Positions 9,101-16,800 of a stretch of 38,518 nt of DNA are shown piece by piece. Each line of letters starts with the position of its first letter. Position 1 is the stretch's first letter. Position numbers and translations under genes: made by a program. The notes under the pieces are model-generated. The model saw nothing but the letters and a program-made list of their open reading frames with translations, did not search any database and was not told where the DNA came from. Origin of the DNA: a virus; the IMG/VR virus record IMGVR_UViG_3300032516_000073, positions 1-38,518 of that record; one strand, given 5' to 3'.

Positions 9101-10217
9101 TCTTCTCGACCTGGACCGTGGAGCCCTTCGCGCCAGATAACGAGGTAAGCGTGACCGGAAGCCCGATAGCTTCGTTGAACTTGTTTAAGAACTCAACCGG
9201 ATCCCGGCTGATAACTTCGGAAAGCTCATCGAATTTATCGGCAGCCTGTTTGGTCTTTGCCTGGATATCCTGCGGCGTGTACTCCGGATGCTCGGCCTTG
9301 ATCGCCTCGACCCGGTCTTTAATGAAATTGCTCTTTGCCTGGTTGACGACATGCTGGACCGCGCCGCCCATTACCGCACCGGTAATGAAGCCTGCGGCCA
9401 TCGACTCTCCAACGGCGCTCACAATGTGGGGGTCGTTCCACCCGACATATCTGAGAACGCCCTCGCCCGTAGCCTGAGCGGCGTTAAAAGTGCCCATCTC
9501 AGCGCCAAGAAGCGCGGCCTGCTGGGCAGTCTTGAAAGCCCCAGACTTAACAGCCTTTCCAACAACAGAGGTTGCCGCTGAAGTCGCGGCGTGTTTGAAC
9601 ATGTTGACCTGCTTAGCAGCCTTGGCGAACTGGCCCATGGGGACAGCAACAGACGCGCCGGTCAGGACCATATTGGCCATGGCAAGCTTCATGGCTTCTT
9701 CGTGCTTGACGCCGTTGGCTGTGGCCTGGTCGTAGAAGTTCCCAAAGGAGGGAATAGCGAAGATGGCGATCGGCATCATGGGGTTTCTGGTGAGAGCGGT
9801 CGCGGCCATGGCGCCGGCCATAAGCGGAGCGCCGGCTCCAACGTTATAGGCGGTAGCCATCACGGGGTGTTCCGCAAAATTCGCGCCTTCATCGGGAGCG
9901 CCGAACCCGCCTTCGATCGCGCCCTGAAGCTTATCTTCATAATACTGAAGAACAGACGCGAGATCTCCAGCGTTAGCCTCAATCGCGTTCGCGCGGGCAA
10001 CCGTCATCCAGTTCTTGACTGTTGACTTCGCGCCCGTAGCCACGCCCTTACCGAAGTAAGAAACAATATCGGCGGGCCCGTACTTCTTCGGTCCGGGGGC
10101 GAACTCAAACGGCTGGAGAGGCTGGCTCTGCGTTGGCTCAAGAGAGAAGTTCCCCTCAAGCCCGTAGTTCCCGCCTTCAAGAGAGAACGCGCTGTTGTTC
10201 AGCGGATCATTGGCCAT
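3108..10217 (-). CDS. Giant polyvalent ejection protein with metalloprotease and SLOG domains
   Basis: 2369 residues from an ATG (10217-10215) preceded by GAGGGATATGT; it overlaps the upstream gene by 11 bp. The N-terminal 300 residues include Ala/Gly-rich hydrophobic stretches. A zinc-protease signature, HEAVH, lies at about residue 659. A SLOG/DUF2493 (YAcAr) domain spans about 823-940, with GSRTFAD, SGGARGAD, a conserved RN and a GT near its end. The last 600 residues contain long amphipathic and hydrophobic helices of the kind seen in large polyvalent protein-associated domains. Such proteins are packed in the virion and injected with the DNA. Likely roles are membrane passage plus action on host proteins and nucleotide signals, but the substrates are unknown. 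Confidence 0.82.
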   Translation of the reverse strand: MANDPLNNSAFSLEGGNYGLEGNFSLEPTQSQPLQPFEFAPGPKKYGPADIVSYFGKGVATGAKSTVKNWMTVARANAIEANAGDLASVLQYYEDKLQGAIEGGFGAPDEGANFAEHPVMATAYNVGAGAPLMAGAMAATALTRNPMMPIAIFAIPSFGNFYDQATANGVKHEEAMKLAMANMVLTGASVAVPMGQFAKAAKQVNMFKHAATSAATSVVGKAVKSGAFKTAQQAALLGAEMGTFNAAQATGEGVLRYVGWNDPHIVSAVGESMAAGFITGAVMGGAVQHVVNQAKSNFIKDRVEAIKAEHPEYTPQDIQAKTKQAADKFDELSEVISRDPVEFLNKFNEAIGLPVTLTSLSGAKGSTVQVEKILLGNDKDMRDGLDVINPLIKNMKDVPLTYTHYLLREAINNRRDGKTVKEARLAVKKFQENTLDTYFNLFVLGATHRTWSPDTEVWVGALHKKVTIAELSRTLKDARNKPGGSILPDELTYFSHGLLDKTGSFIENSVASAKVEAILRGEYDRDPQIAEKTDEEGNKTTFKRGSEGYVPDVVSRPEPQGAATAAEFSKWKDGVDGKDMTEVLQTIKGEEYTPLAEAMIAYLKRAGIEYQVLFQAEDISAGKLKARGRTNPKDGTVNIYHDALVDKNSTREAAGVILHEAVHVSTVDVLQNYLSDKTRNTDGQNAAAKKIVDLYEETLAQLPDESQKAIKAIRDGKSPTENDYNNHYGFVNVHEFVAQGFTNKAFQEKLNNTFVDGGKSTAWQSFKKAVVDIIKSIAEAAGITIKNDSVLTKLVDNVYGLLEEGGDISVKAKDAPSLQDIAPQRVAFIGSRTFADSKLIDEQVSRLPRGSTVVSGGARGADILSETSAKKHGLATKIFKPDWSKGRGAGFARNSDIINNADRIIAFWDGVSRGTKDSINKAVSSGKPVLIVYPDGRTEERGSKPGSVPAIIAQTDEIKAGIEQSQAEQQKIADEMALEHAHDIVRMNKALENYEDGMGIKDRRDKKETWGKMYRKVERNEELPSVKAEQAAYEDARADMAKEALFVVDEDGDLESVDLSSITETGEQLAPTAPDTLVSNIGDHYRDFISQIESLFLESQRSQPVKQRFSRLGQEAEATAIRKGAARYAAMAWFNDLLKSGVEGSTEGIDASLTRLRKIREIEAQLQKQEYEKSRELQASKNDMDVARTVKKWDGPINRTKNNINMLRKAWSPDLNANAVLARNMFLEYQKSVDNLLKEHGLSAEFLYENPDILSNQELFMKKVRDLAEERVVPQRKPTTKEEELTRRAQLKEPVFGRVDLPAPYGDGGLLPAGMYKITFEGEHYTFENSTTKKTLSTGEMIEATDSISFKIDEGDAVTYEDLLMPSLSKPLRTPPKIAGQPEAKTSVVDVVDKLIVNSHFDNFKNWMYDTLGKARSTKKPKMQDLIDTIVMPMWELKNEGSNWGSLANAIMQPQDGLMSKIIEEIAPHSALAKAGTLRGRDLEREVRKYIASAMTRSHEEIGVAGFDGDKSLIGSTMMGIGYPWESVEQKATEMRAVSAFCDAMGIDKAPFLKELEKGRPRRLWSSLIDQADQRLFKLLVYNKAHVEYPLVMAGIDVGLFTSHAMAAWILSGYVHRVWEEGEEQQLDGGGKGYKQTGGGKSARAPRRYSEEKSYSDWHEKVTMQSRLTAYDDYMAISKDYVKEYGMLVAQHTYLNKMKELKTPDPEKIADLIIAECAKKPESYTVPDKADLIKEVRMLGIIDYQDSPHVRNISAMTGHGQKGKVGFDTGGIFSILEMKQSHEAPGFAKFIGKGFEAPFVVKPVLELMDSVFDSRLGTASPFFSAVNNFLSYYKRGVSINPFDSPLLFITTALVNTNPVFWIPDIFWPYAQVLGRASVTAFTDVGKLIQNKKLDSTKMWEPTALLDTAEERAIWTSLRKHGLGHLSNIANAMSAIYVKSDIGKFDSTITRKEEGIELATSGLGINNEVFKRFIIPSLIKVAIKKVQMLEKQGFSREDAARIAASHVSRTAGLFSPHLFGAEGDLLNILWFARGLTTGFISQVTGAAYAPMKKFAPGLARSIYKTHTGKFSRNFNPFVHAELSPKLMDKASIMYMQHLGKVFGLGLMSYAAVQYVLSFGDDDKLDEHGQRAKGDPMAKKRWIWNNEPGRRGSIRTSDKDENQRRIFINPQFIREFRQLVDITGNFGSESMPEGVLKWHKNRLNSFGELMIAAFTGVDVGLGEKIIKDDKLPYLMKGEIMAKYTLASLTPFGFGKEDMLPVAPENPTASKIFNTVKFFGVSTTKGQRMEEGVTAGQLEQAREAIAIKAYYDQEMRDEMQGKSPAEKIRLIRSKYSGLTKGQINALVFGGRNPASKIIRGGAKAARQNESRK

Positions 10218-11211
10218 ACATATCCCTCGGCTGCACGGTCTGCCGGTAATAGGCGTCCCACGCCTCCGGGGTGTTCTGCGTTGGCTGCGGAATTTGAGGA
10301 GCAGACCACGGAGCAGGCGCGTGGACCCCGCCGCTATCGCCAAACATAAAATTCTGTATACTAGAAGAAAACGCAGTATTTCTCGGAGAACCAGGAACGG
10401 CCACGTCTCCGTACTGAAGAGCTTTCCATCCAACTTTGTTAACATCATGCAAAAGGTTTGCCGCCGTTCCCACCACTCCGCGACGCTTGAAAAGATCCTT
10501 GACCTTCTCCTTGCTCTTTTCCATTGAGACATCAGAAACTTTTCTGGAAAGTGTCTCTGCCGTCGGAGTTTTCCATTGCTTCGCCAGGCTACCCGTGCCC
10601 TTAACCGACCAGCCGCCCTTGCGGGAATCGAGCGTCTTTCCTTTTACAATTTTAGCTTCAACCCCGCCCCAGACCTTAACGCCTTCTGGACCTAAATTGG
10701 CAATGCTGGCCAGGTCTTCTTTTGTCAACGGCTGGTTATTGTCTCTCTTCGCGGTAATATTTATAATGGTGTTCTTATCCGTCACTGGAAGACTTGCAAA
10801 CCCAGTTAAATCCGCGCCGTAAGCAGTCATCTTCGCCTGGAATACATCCTCAGCAGACACCTGACCTTCCTGTCCGGCCTTTTTCACCTTCTCCCATGAT
10901 TCAAGAACTGGAGCTCCACCCCTAGATGGCACGGCAACCGGCTGACCGCCGATATTCATGATCGTGTACTCATCCTTGGCATTGCCCGTGATCATCCACG
11001 GGATCCCGCCAACAACGCCGTCAGCTTTCTCGCCCGGCTTCGCCCTGCGGAGAAGGCCCTGATTCGCGAGGTAGCCGAACATCTTGCTCTTCTCGTCAGC
11101 GGCCGCCAGCTGGTCCTCCCGCTGCCGAGCGAAATAACTGTTGATGCCCTGGACGATGTAGTCCGCTGAAGAGGGTTGAGTATTATAAGTTGCTAAAGTT
11201 TCTGTTGGCAT
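10207..11211 (-). CDS. Putative internal virion / ejection protein
   Basis: 334 residues starting MPTETLATYNTQPSSADYIV after AAGGAGGCATT. The N-terminus is polar with a helical segment (INSYFARQREDQLAAADEKS). The rest mixes Gly-rich and Lys-rich stretches, and the C-terminus is Pro/Gln-rich (APWSAPQIPQPTQNTPEAWD). No catalytic motif was recognised. It sits between a hydrophobic-N-terminus protein and the giant polyvalent protein, the usual place for podovirus ejection proteins, and that position is the main support for the call. Confidence 0.68.
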   Translation of the reverse strand: MPTETLATYNTQPSSADYIVQGINSYFARQREDQLAAADEKSKMFGYLANQGLLRRAKPGEKADGVVGGIPWMITGNAKDEYTIMNIGGQPVAVPSRGGAPVLESWEKVKKAGQEGQVSAEDVFQAKMTAYGADLTGFASLPVTDKNTIINITAKRDNNQPLTKEDLASIANLGPEGVKVWGGVEAKIVKGKTLDSRKGGWSVKGTGSLAKQWKTPTAETLSRKVSDVSMEKSKEKVKDLFKRRGVVGTAANLLHDVNKVGWKALQYGDVAVPGSPRNTAFSSSIQNFMFGDSGGVHAPAPWSAPQIPQPTQNTPEAWDAYYRQTVQPRDMYGQ

Positions 11212-11220
11212 AATGCCTCC

Positions 11221-12036
11221 TTAAACAAAAGATTTAAACGTTCCACCGCCTGCACCGTATCCAGCGGGAGTGTGCCCGGAACTATAAGACGTCGGAGAAT
11301 AATTCCCGACTTGTCCCGTGCCGACAGAAGACCCATATAATCCAGTTGCGGAAGTAGTATTATTGTAAGGATTCTGATCTTGTCTGTTTTGGTTCCACAT
11401 TTTAATTGCCGAGGACATATCGCCAACATTAAGAGAAGCCGCGGCCGGACCTCCAGGAACATTGAACGGAGTTCCGCCGGTCGATACTTGAGTTTGCCCG
11501 GAAATAAACGCCGGGAGCTGTTGAGCTTCCTGCGCCATAGCGTTATACCTCATCATTCCGAGCTGGTCGTCGATCTGCTTGGATTGCTGGTTATAATCAT
11601 ACATGGACTTCCGTGCGGCTGCAGTTACCGCCTTCGGACCGGCTCCACCAATAGACGCGGCTTCCATTGAACGTTGGATCATTCCAGGGCCGGCCGATCC
11701 GCCACCTCCCCAATAGCTCTCTCTCAGCGGATCCATAGCCTGCCGGCGCATCGTTGGCATAGCGTTCTCCAGCCAAGACGGAGCCTGTCCGGCATTCATG
11801 CGGCGCATTTGATTTGCCGTGTAATCACCAAGCATGGACGTTGCCTGCCCCATTCCGGGCCTGGTCATCCACTCTGGCTTCTGGACCTGCATACTTCCCT
11901 TGCCGGCCTTACTTGAAGAATACATAGACGCGCCAGCACCAATAACAGCGGACGCACCTATTGCCGTGGCAACACCAGTTCGGCATAAATTGGTAGCGAC
12001 CCCAGCGCCATTCAGGGCCATCATTGGATTTGGCAT
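11221..12036 (-). CDS. Putative ejection protein with hydrophobic N-terminus
   Basis: 271 residues from an ATG preceded by AGGAGAGAAATT. After MPNPMMALNG comes an Ala/Gly-rich apolar segment (residues about 15-40: GVATAIGASAVIGAGASMYS). A long Gln/Met/Arg-rich helical middle and a Gly/Ser/Tyr-rich tail follow. The composition resembles internal virion proteins that form part of the DNA-injection conduit. The gene overlaps the cupin gene by 16 bp and precedes two further ejection candidates. No sequence family recognised. Confidence 0.65.
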   Translation of the reverse strand: MPNPMMALNGAGVATNLCRTGVATAIGASAVIGAGASMYSSSKAGKGSMQVQKPEWMTRPGMGQATSMLGDYTANQMRRMNAGQAPSWLENAMPTMRRQAMDPLRESYWGGGGSAGPGMIQRSMEAASIGGAGPKAVTAAARKSMYDYNQQSKQIDDQLGMMRYNAMAQEAQQLPAFISGQTQVSTGGTPFNVPGGPAAASLNVGDMSSAIKMWNQNRQDQNPYNNTTSATGLYGSSVGTGQVGNYSPTSYSSGHTPAGYGAGGGTFKSFV

Positions 12037-12887
12037 AATTTCTCTCCTTTTATATACGCAATTTTTTTACTCGAAGGAACATGAGAAGACAACAATATCT
12101 CGCCATTCTTATCCTTGCGGGAATTCTTTTCAGCAACCGCGATGCTCAGATCAAGAATATCTTCCAGCGGATTAAGCCCAAACTGCTCCGCAGATTCCTT
12201 CATGTTTATCCATTGGCCGAGAGCATCGATCTCTTGTTCGGTATACCCACGACTTCTCGAGAACGCTTCCCAGTCTCCGGAAATATAAAGATCCTGCTGT
12301 TCTTTTGTCCAGTCGCTCCAGAACCCGTCCTTCTCATGAGCAAAGATCTCTTTTGTAAGTTCTCGAAACTTATCTACGTCAAACAGAACTTCTTTCATAA
12401 AGCTCTTGACCTCGACACACTTGTGGGCGTCAATGATCTGCGGAAGATCATCATAATCTTTGGCGTGGATCCGGTCTTCAAGAATATCAATGTCGGTAAT
12501 GTTCTCAGGGTTTGGGTGGACTGTTACCCACACAGTGTCCTCATGAGAAAACCCGAACCTCTTTATCCCTTCAGGCGCGACATTCCAGCACGGACCCTTA
12601 ACTCGCCTGACACCTTCTTCGGTAAGAACCGACATATCCCCGGAGAGAATAAAGCTTGCGTAAGAGTCACGATGTAGCTTTCCGACGAGGAAGTATCCCT
12701 TCGGGATAAACAGCTCTCTGATATAAACGCCTTCCGCAAAAGTATGCTTCAACGGGAACGGGTCTTCACCAAGATGACCAGGTATGCTTTCGATCCACGC
12801 TTCAGCCGCACGGACAATATCCCGAAAGCGTTCGTTGATAACGCGCCGTGGAGGAAGCTCAATAACTCGTTCCTGAAGATCGTTCAT
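12021..12887 (-). CDS. Cupin-like phage protein
   Basis: 288 residues from an ATG forming an ATGA junction with the upstream stop. Residues about 50-130 read as a single cupin beta-barrel: YIRELFIPKGYFLVGKLHRD, then FILSGDMSVL, then PCWNVAPEG and DTVWVTVHPN. The His of GKLHRD and the His of VTVHPN sit where metal ligands occur in cupins. The C-terminal half is helical and acidic. Cupin-like genes of this kind occur among phage tail and ejection genes. Whether it is an enzyme or a structural sugar-binding fold cannot be told from sequence. Confidence 0.7.
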   Translation of the reverse strand: MNDLQERVIELPPRRVINERFRDIVRAAEAWIESIPGHLGEDPFPLKHTFAEGVYIRELFIPKGYFLVGKLHRDSYASFILSGDMSVLTEEGVRRVKGPCWNVAPEGIKRFGFSHEDTVWVTVHPNPENITDIDILEDRIHAKDYDDLPQIIDAHKCVEVKSFMKEVLFDVDKFRELTKEIFAHEKDGFWSDWTKEQQDLYISGDWEAFSRSRGYTEQEIDALGQWINMKESAEQFGLNPLEDILDLSIAVAEKNSRKDKNGEILLSSHVPSSKKIAYIKGEKLCQIQ

Positions 12888-13108
12888 ATCGTTGTCAACC
12901 CCACATAACAAACATTGCCTTCACTAGTGCGGACGTACAGCCTGACAGTCCCCGCGCCATCATCATATATTACAACCTTGCCCGACGGAACATCTTTATC
13001 TGTCGGCAGGGTCTTTGTAAACGCCGTGCCCAGCGACTGCGAATGCAGATGTTCCAGCGCCCGCTGGGTTTCGTTGTCTTTAGATTTGTAGACCTGGTCG
13101 ATGCTCAT
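12884..13108 (-). CDS. Hypothetical small beta-rich phage protein
   Basis: 74 residues starting MSIDQVYKSKDNETQRALEH, at an ATG overlapping the upstream stop (ATGA). The C-terminal half (GKVVIYDDGAGTVRLYVRTS) is beta-strand-like, as in small fibre or head-fibre capping domains. It sits between the tail hub block and the cupin gene. Probably structural; no specific family recognised. Confidence 0.72.
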   Translation of the reverse strand: MSIDQVYKSKDNETQRALEHLHSQSLGTAFTKTLPTDKDVPSGKVVIYDDGAGTVRLYVRTSEGNVCYVGLTTI

Positions 13109-13236
13109 TCGTTCATCGCCCTTCCGGCTTCCGCATAATAACGAGGATCCATAGACTGTGGAATATCCTCTATCTCTCTTTTAGCGTTGCTTCCTATGTC
13201 AACCATTGTGTTCATTTGAACAAAATGGTCTTTCAC
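13105..13236 (-). CDS. Possible 43-residue protein with GTG start
   Basis: The frame VKDHFVQMNTMVDIGSNAKR ... DPRYYAEAGRAMNE ends in an ATGA junction with the next gene. A GTG at 13236-13234 has GAAGGG six bases upstream; ATG codons at 13215 and 13206 are alternatives. The frame is open much further upstream (to 13419) through a repeat array but has no earlier start. The coupled junction and protein-like composition support translation. Function unknown, probably a minor structural protein. Confidence 0.5.
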   Translation of the reverse strand: MKDHFVQMNTMVDIGSNAKREIEDIPQSMDPRYYAEAGRAMNE

Positions 13237-13333
13237 CTCTTGCCCTTCAAGCGTGGGAGGTAGAAACCCAATATCTTTCTTTTCATTCTTAACATTCTTA
13301 TATTCTTGATTGTGTCCTTCTGCTGCCCTTCCG

Positions 13334-13483
13334 TTATCCTTCTGTTGTCCCTCTGTTGTCCCTCTGTTGTCCCTCTGTTGTCCTTCCGCTGTCCGCGCTT
13401 TGGTATTCTTTCCACTTAACTATTGTTATTAAACGATTTCTGTTAGTTTTGTGTTGTTCTATTTGAATCCATGTCGTCAGGGC
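13334..13483 (-). pseudogene. Remnant of a replisome-organizer winged-helix end and linker
   Basis: This frame has no start codon. It translates as TTWIQIEQHKTN, then RNRLITIVKWKEYQ, then SADSGRTTEGQQRDNRGTTEG and a stop. Phage DnaD-like initiators typically have an ITIVxWxxYQ strand at the end of their winged helix, followed by a repetitive TTEGQQKDN linker and an NKNVKNVKNEK tail. The same tail (YKNVKNEKK) is present here in the next frame. It looks like a fragment of a replication gene placed inside the tail operon, interrupted by the copy number of the 11-bp repeat. Confidence 0.55.
13341..13383 (-). repeat. Four tandem copies of an 11-bp repeat
   Basis: Four head-to-tail units of TCTGTTGTCCC (plus strand), the last lacking one base, with degenerate units on both sides. 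Since 11 is not divisible by three, each gain or loss changes which frames are joined. With one more copy, the upstream remnant frame (13334-13483) would continue into the frame ending at 13105 and give one protein of roughly 130 residues. With one copy fewer, a GTG at 13415 would join the same frame. Confidence 0.9.
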
Positions 13484-13493
13484 TTACGCTCAT
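13443..13493 (-). CDS. Possible 16-residue leader-like peptide
   Basis: An ATG overlapping the stop of the upstream 107-residue gene (ATGA) has GGAG eight bases before it and encodes MSVSPDDMDSNRTTQN before a stop. It may be the surviving start of a gene disrupted by the replication-gene fragment just downstream, or a chance ORF. No function can be assigned. Confidence 0.3.
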   Translation of the reverse strand: MSVSPDDMDSNRTTQN

Positions 13494-13813
13494 TGTGGCA
13501 ACTCCATCCAAGGCGGGGGAGACTGCTCCCCCTCTTGCGCATACGGCGAAAGACCTAAAATTTGACGAGACCGTTTATGCTTCATGGCTTTCTCCATAAT
13601 TCCAGGAGTAGGTTTTCCGCCACTCAAAAGATGCTTTACTTCTTCCTTCGTTAAAGTTGGAACTAACAACGGATAATCGTCCATCGTTAACTCTGTCGAA
13701 ACAGGAGAAGAATATCTCGGATCAACAGGCGCCCCCGTATACGGCAACGGACCAAAATATCCATTTCCCTTTGCAGATCCGTCCCCCCTTGTTCCGTACC
13801 ATGGCGTAATCAT
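13490..13813 (-). CDS. Conserved small phage protein of the tail/ejection block
   Basis: 107 residues from an ATG in an ATGA overlap with the hub gene. The pattern GNGYFGPLPY, then VSTELTMD, then YPLLVPTLTKEEVKHLL resembles a short phage protein family with a strongly conserved PLLVPTLT box, often found near internal virion proteins. Function unknown. The C-terminus is Pro-rich. I am confident it is a gene and less sure of its role. Confidence 0.75.
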   Translation of the reverse strand: MITPWYGTRGDGSAKGNGYFGPLPYTGAPVDPRYSSPVSTELTMDDYPLLVPTLTKEEVKHLLSGGKPTPGIMEKAMKHKRSRQILGLSPYAQEGEQSPPPWMELPQ

Positions 13814-16800
13814 ATCAACATCGGCTGCGGAGATAACAGCCCCTTAAACTCCTTGAGAGTTACCGTGTAAAGATCGTTCTTATAGAACCGTATCGCGACC
13901 GTTGAGCCCATAGCGTTCGAATGGAAGAACGACTGCCAGCGCTTCGGGTAAGTCGCGAGGTCGAACGTGAATGACCCCGTTGCGTTCTCGGTTGTCCACG
14001 TCACGGTCAACGATCCCTGCGTACCGGAATGCTCACTGATGATCTTCTTGAACAATTTGTCCAGCATGGGCTCGTCAAAGTTCAGGTTGCCAGTATCGTA
14101 AATGAACTCAACAGCGGTTTCCGCGACTGCGCCAGACCGGCGATAGCTGAACTTAAACAGGTATCCGTCGGACGTGTACAGCTTCGGGATCTGCGTGGTC
14201 GTATCCACGGCAACGAACTCGATCAGGTACTGGATCCAGACGTTCGCGGGGACCGTCATCTGGTCGCCGCTGAATTCCATAGCGTATCCCCATTCCTTAA
14301 CCACAACATCTGTTCCTGCGGTAGAGAAGTCAACAGGCGCACCACCGCTGGTTAACGACAGCTGGAACGTCCCCAGGGCTGACGTTACCACATAATAAAG
14401 CCTGGTGTTAACCAGCCCCGTTGGGAGGACTGTTGCCGAAACAGAAACAGTATCCCCGTCCGTTAGCCCATGCGCCGCTGCGGAAAACACATCTGTCCCC
14501 GCGTCAGCAGTTACAGATATCCCCGTCTCAACTAGCGCCTGTGTCGTGTTCGACCGGAAGTAGACCTTAACCTTATCGCCAGTAGCCTTGCTCACGTTCA
14601 TGTACATGATGCCAACGCTTTCGGCGTTGATCTGCGCAGCGGTTGATTCATAAAGCCCGTAATAATAATCCGTGAGTACCGCGGCGTTATACCCGCTCAT
14701 CTGCCCCAGGATCCGCTTGACCAATTTGAATGAATAATATGGCGGGTTTGGAAGATCGGAAGACGCAGCCGTTGCTTCTCCGGAATGAGAATGAGACACC
14801 AAAGAATGAGATAGGGATCCCTCCCCGGGATAACCATAGGTAGTTCCCGGATCAACAGTCGTTACATCTGAATCATGGGTATGTGCATATTCAGCCCTTG
14901 TTATAGTCGTCAGCGGAGAGTCTCCGGCAAGAAGATACTTTCCAGCAAAATCCGATGTCACATCTGTCCATCCGCTTCCGCCGATCGCGGCATCCGAATG
15001 GTAAAGACAAAAACAATACTTGTTTGCGCCATCCCATGAAGACTCTTCGCCAACCTTCTGAATAAGCCGGAAAGTGATAGCGTCAAGCAACCATTCGGAC
15101 GTGTCCGCAGACGCGACAGATCCATGTATCAAATGAGTATGGTTCGGCGGGATCGGATAGAACGATCCGTTGGTCTGACCAAGATCTATCTCGCACTGAT
15201 TTGTTCTAGGCATCCCGGAAGAAGTAACGCTGAAAGTATGCGAATGCGATGGGTTCTTGTCAGCAATAAGATCCGTTAAGGCGCTTACAAGATAACAACT
15301 ATCCAGATCTGACCTTGCCAGCCATCCATCCGGTTCGTCAGCCTGGTCCCACATAATGATCGATCCGACCGGAAACAAGTATTCCGTCGTTCCTGCGTTC
15401 TTATAAAAAACACGGACCCTGACATTTCTCGGAAGCGCCGCGTCTGAATATGCAGAGGAGCTCGCGGCTGTATGCGCGTGATTATTATTCAAGCTCTCGT
15501 TGTTCCACTCATCCCCTCCGCTTCCGCCCAGGGAAGCCGTAGACTGATCGAGCGTTACGCTGATCGTATGTGCGTGATCTTCAGTCCCGCCAGTCGTCCC
15601 AACCGCGGATGTCGATATATAAAAGAATTTTCCGTCCGCAGCAGTTATCTCTGTCCATCCCGGCCCCGGAGAAGTTTCTTCGTTCATCCAAAAAATGCAA
15701 ACGTTCTCTGGAATAGCCGTTGCCGCAACAGCCGTTCCGATCTCGATCGTTGGAGAAGATTCTGATCCGCCAACGAAGGTCGTATATTCCGTCCCGCGGT
15801 CCGCTTGAGTCTTTCCGGAAAGCCTGTGATAATTGTCGCCCTCTTCCGCCTTATAAAGCCATCCGCCAAGCGAGCTTCCGATATAAAGCTCACTTGCTTC
15901 ATCAACGCCAGAAGCAGAAGCAAAGCAGTTCGCGCTCGTCGTATCCAGCGAGAACTTATCCAGCAGATAATCGTAGCACATGATCCGGTTGTTCTCTTGC
16001 GGAGAAGACTCTTTATCTGCATACGCGGCGTAGAGGACTCCGGTATTGAAATAAGAAACAACATTATTATAAAGTGCCGGGAGAATGTTCCGGCAGTTGA
16101 ACTGCGGAAGGATCGCTTTCGGAATCCCGCCGTCACAGACATACCACTGATCCCAGCCCAAGAACACAACTCCGAACGGGGTCTCAACAACAGACCACGG
16201 GGCCGGTGTGCCGATCTGAGCGATTGGATCTTCAACGTACCATGATGTCGGGTCTGCGTTCGACAGAGCAGAAGATACCCCGATCTTTCTAATGTTGTTC
16301 TGCTTCAGGCACATCAACGTGCCCTGGAAGTTCTTTATTCCGGTGATCTTATCCCCGTCGTCTTTGGCGACTTGGATCAAGTCAAGATTTGTGGTCTGCT
16401 GGATAAGGTGAGGCAGAAACGGATTCGAGTAATAAATCTCACTCTCCGCATCAGGATTCCCGGAAACGAACAACCGCTCCCGGTGTATCAACAGCAGATT
16501 TCCTTTCGGCATATCATCGTTGACTGTTGGAACCTGAACGCCGCCTGAGGCGTCCGCGGTCGTGTCTTCATAAGTCGTTACGGTATTGTTGTTGAGCGTG
16601 ACGATCAGACGATACCCGGACGTTTCGCTGGACTTCCGGTAGATCTTTCGATCAGTCGTTCCGATCGGGCCAACGGGAATATGGCTAAGGCTGATGCTCT
16701 GGTTTGTGACTGACGCGATCGTGTTCGATATCGCACCGCAGACGTAAGACCCGGTCGGAGTCGTTATCTCGACCTCGTAAGATATCGCAGTCCGCGTGAT

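Noticed and set aside
13341-13383. Tandem repeat as a CRISPR array
   Set aside because: The units are 11 bp and directly adjacent, with no spacers and no cas genes nearby.
13233-13415. 60-residue basic ORF starting at GTG across the 11-bp repeat
   Set aside because: There is no ribosome binding site and the sequence is low complexity. The neighbouring frames carry the recognisable replication-linker pattern, so this frame is probably not a gene in its present form.
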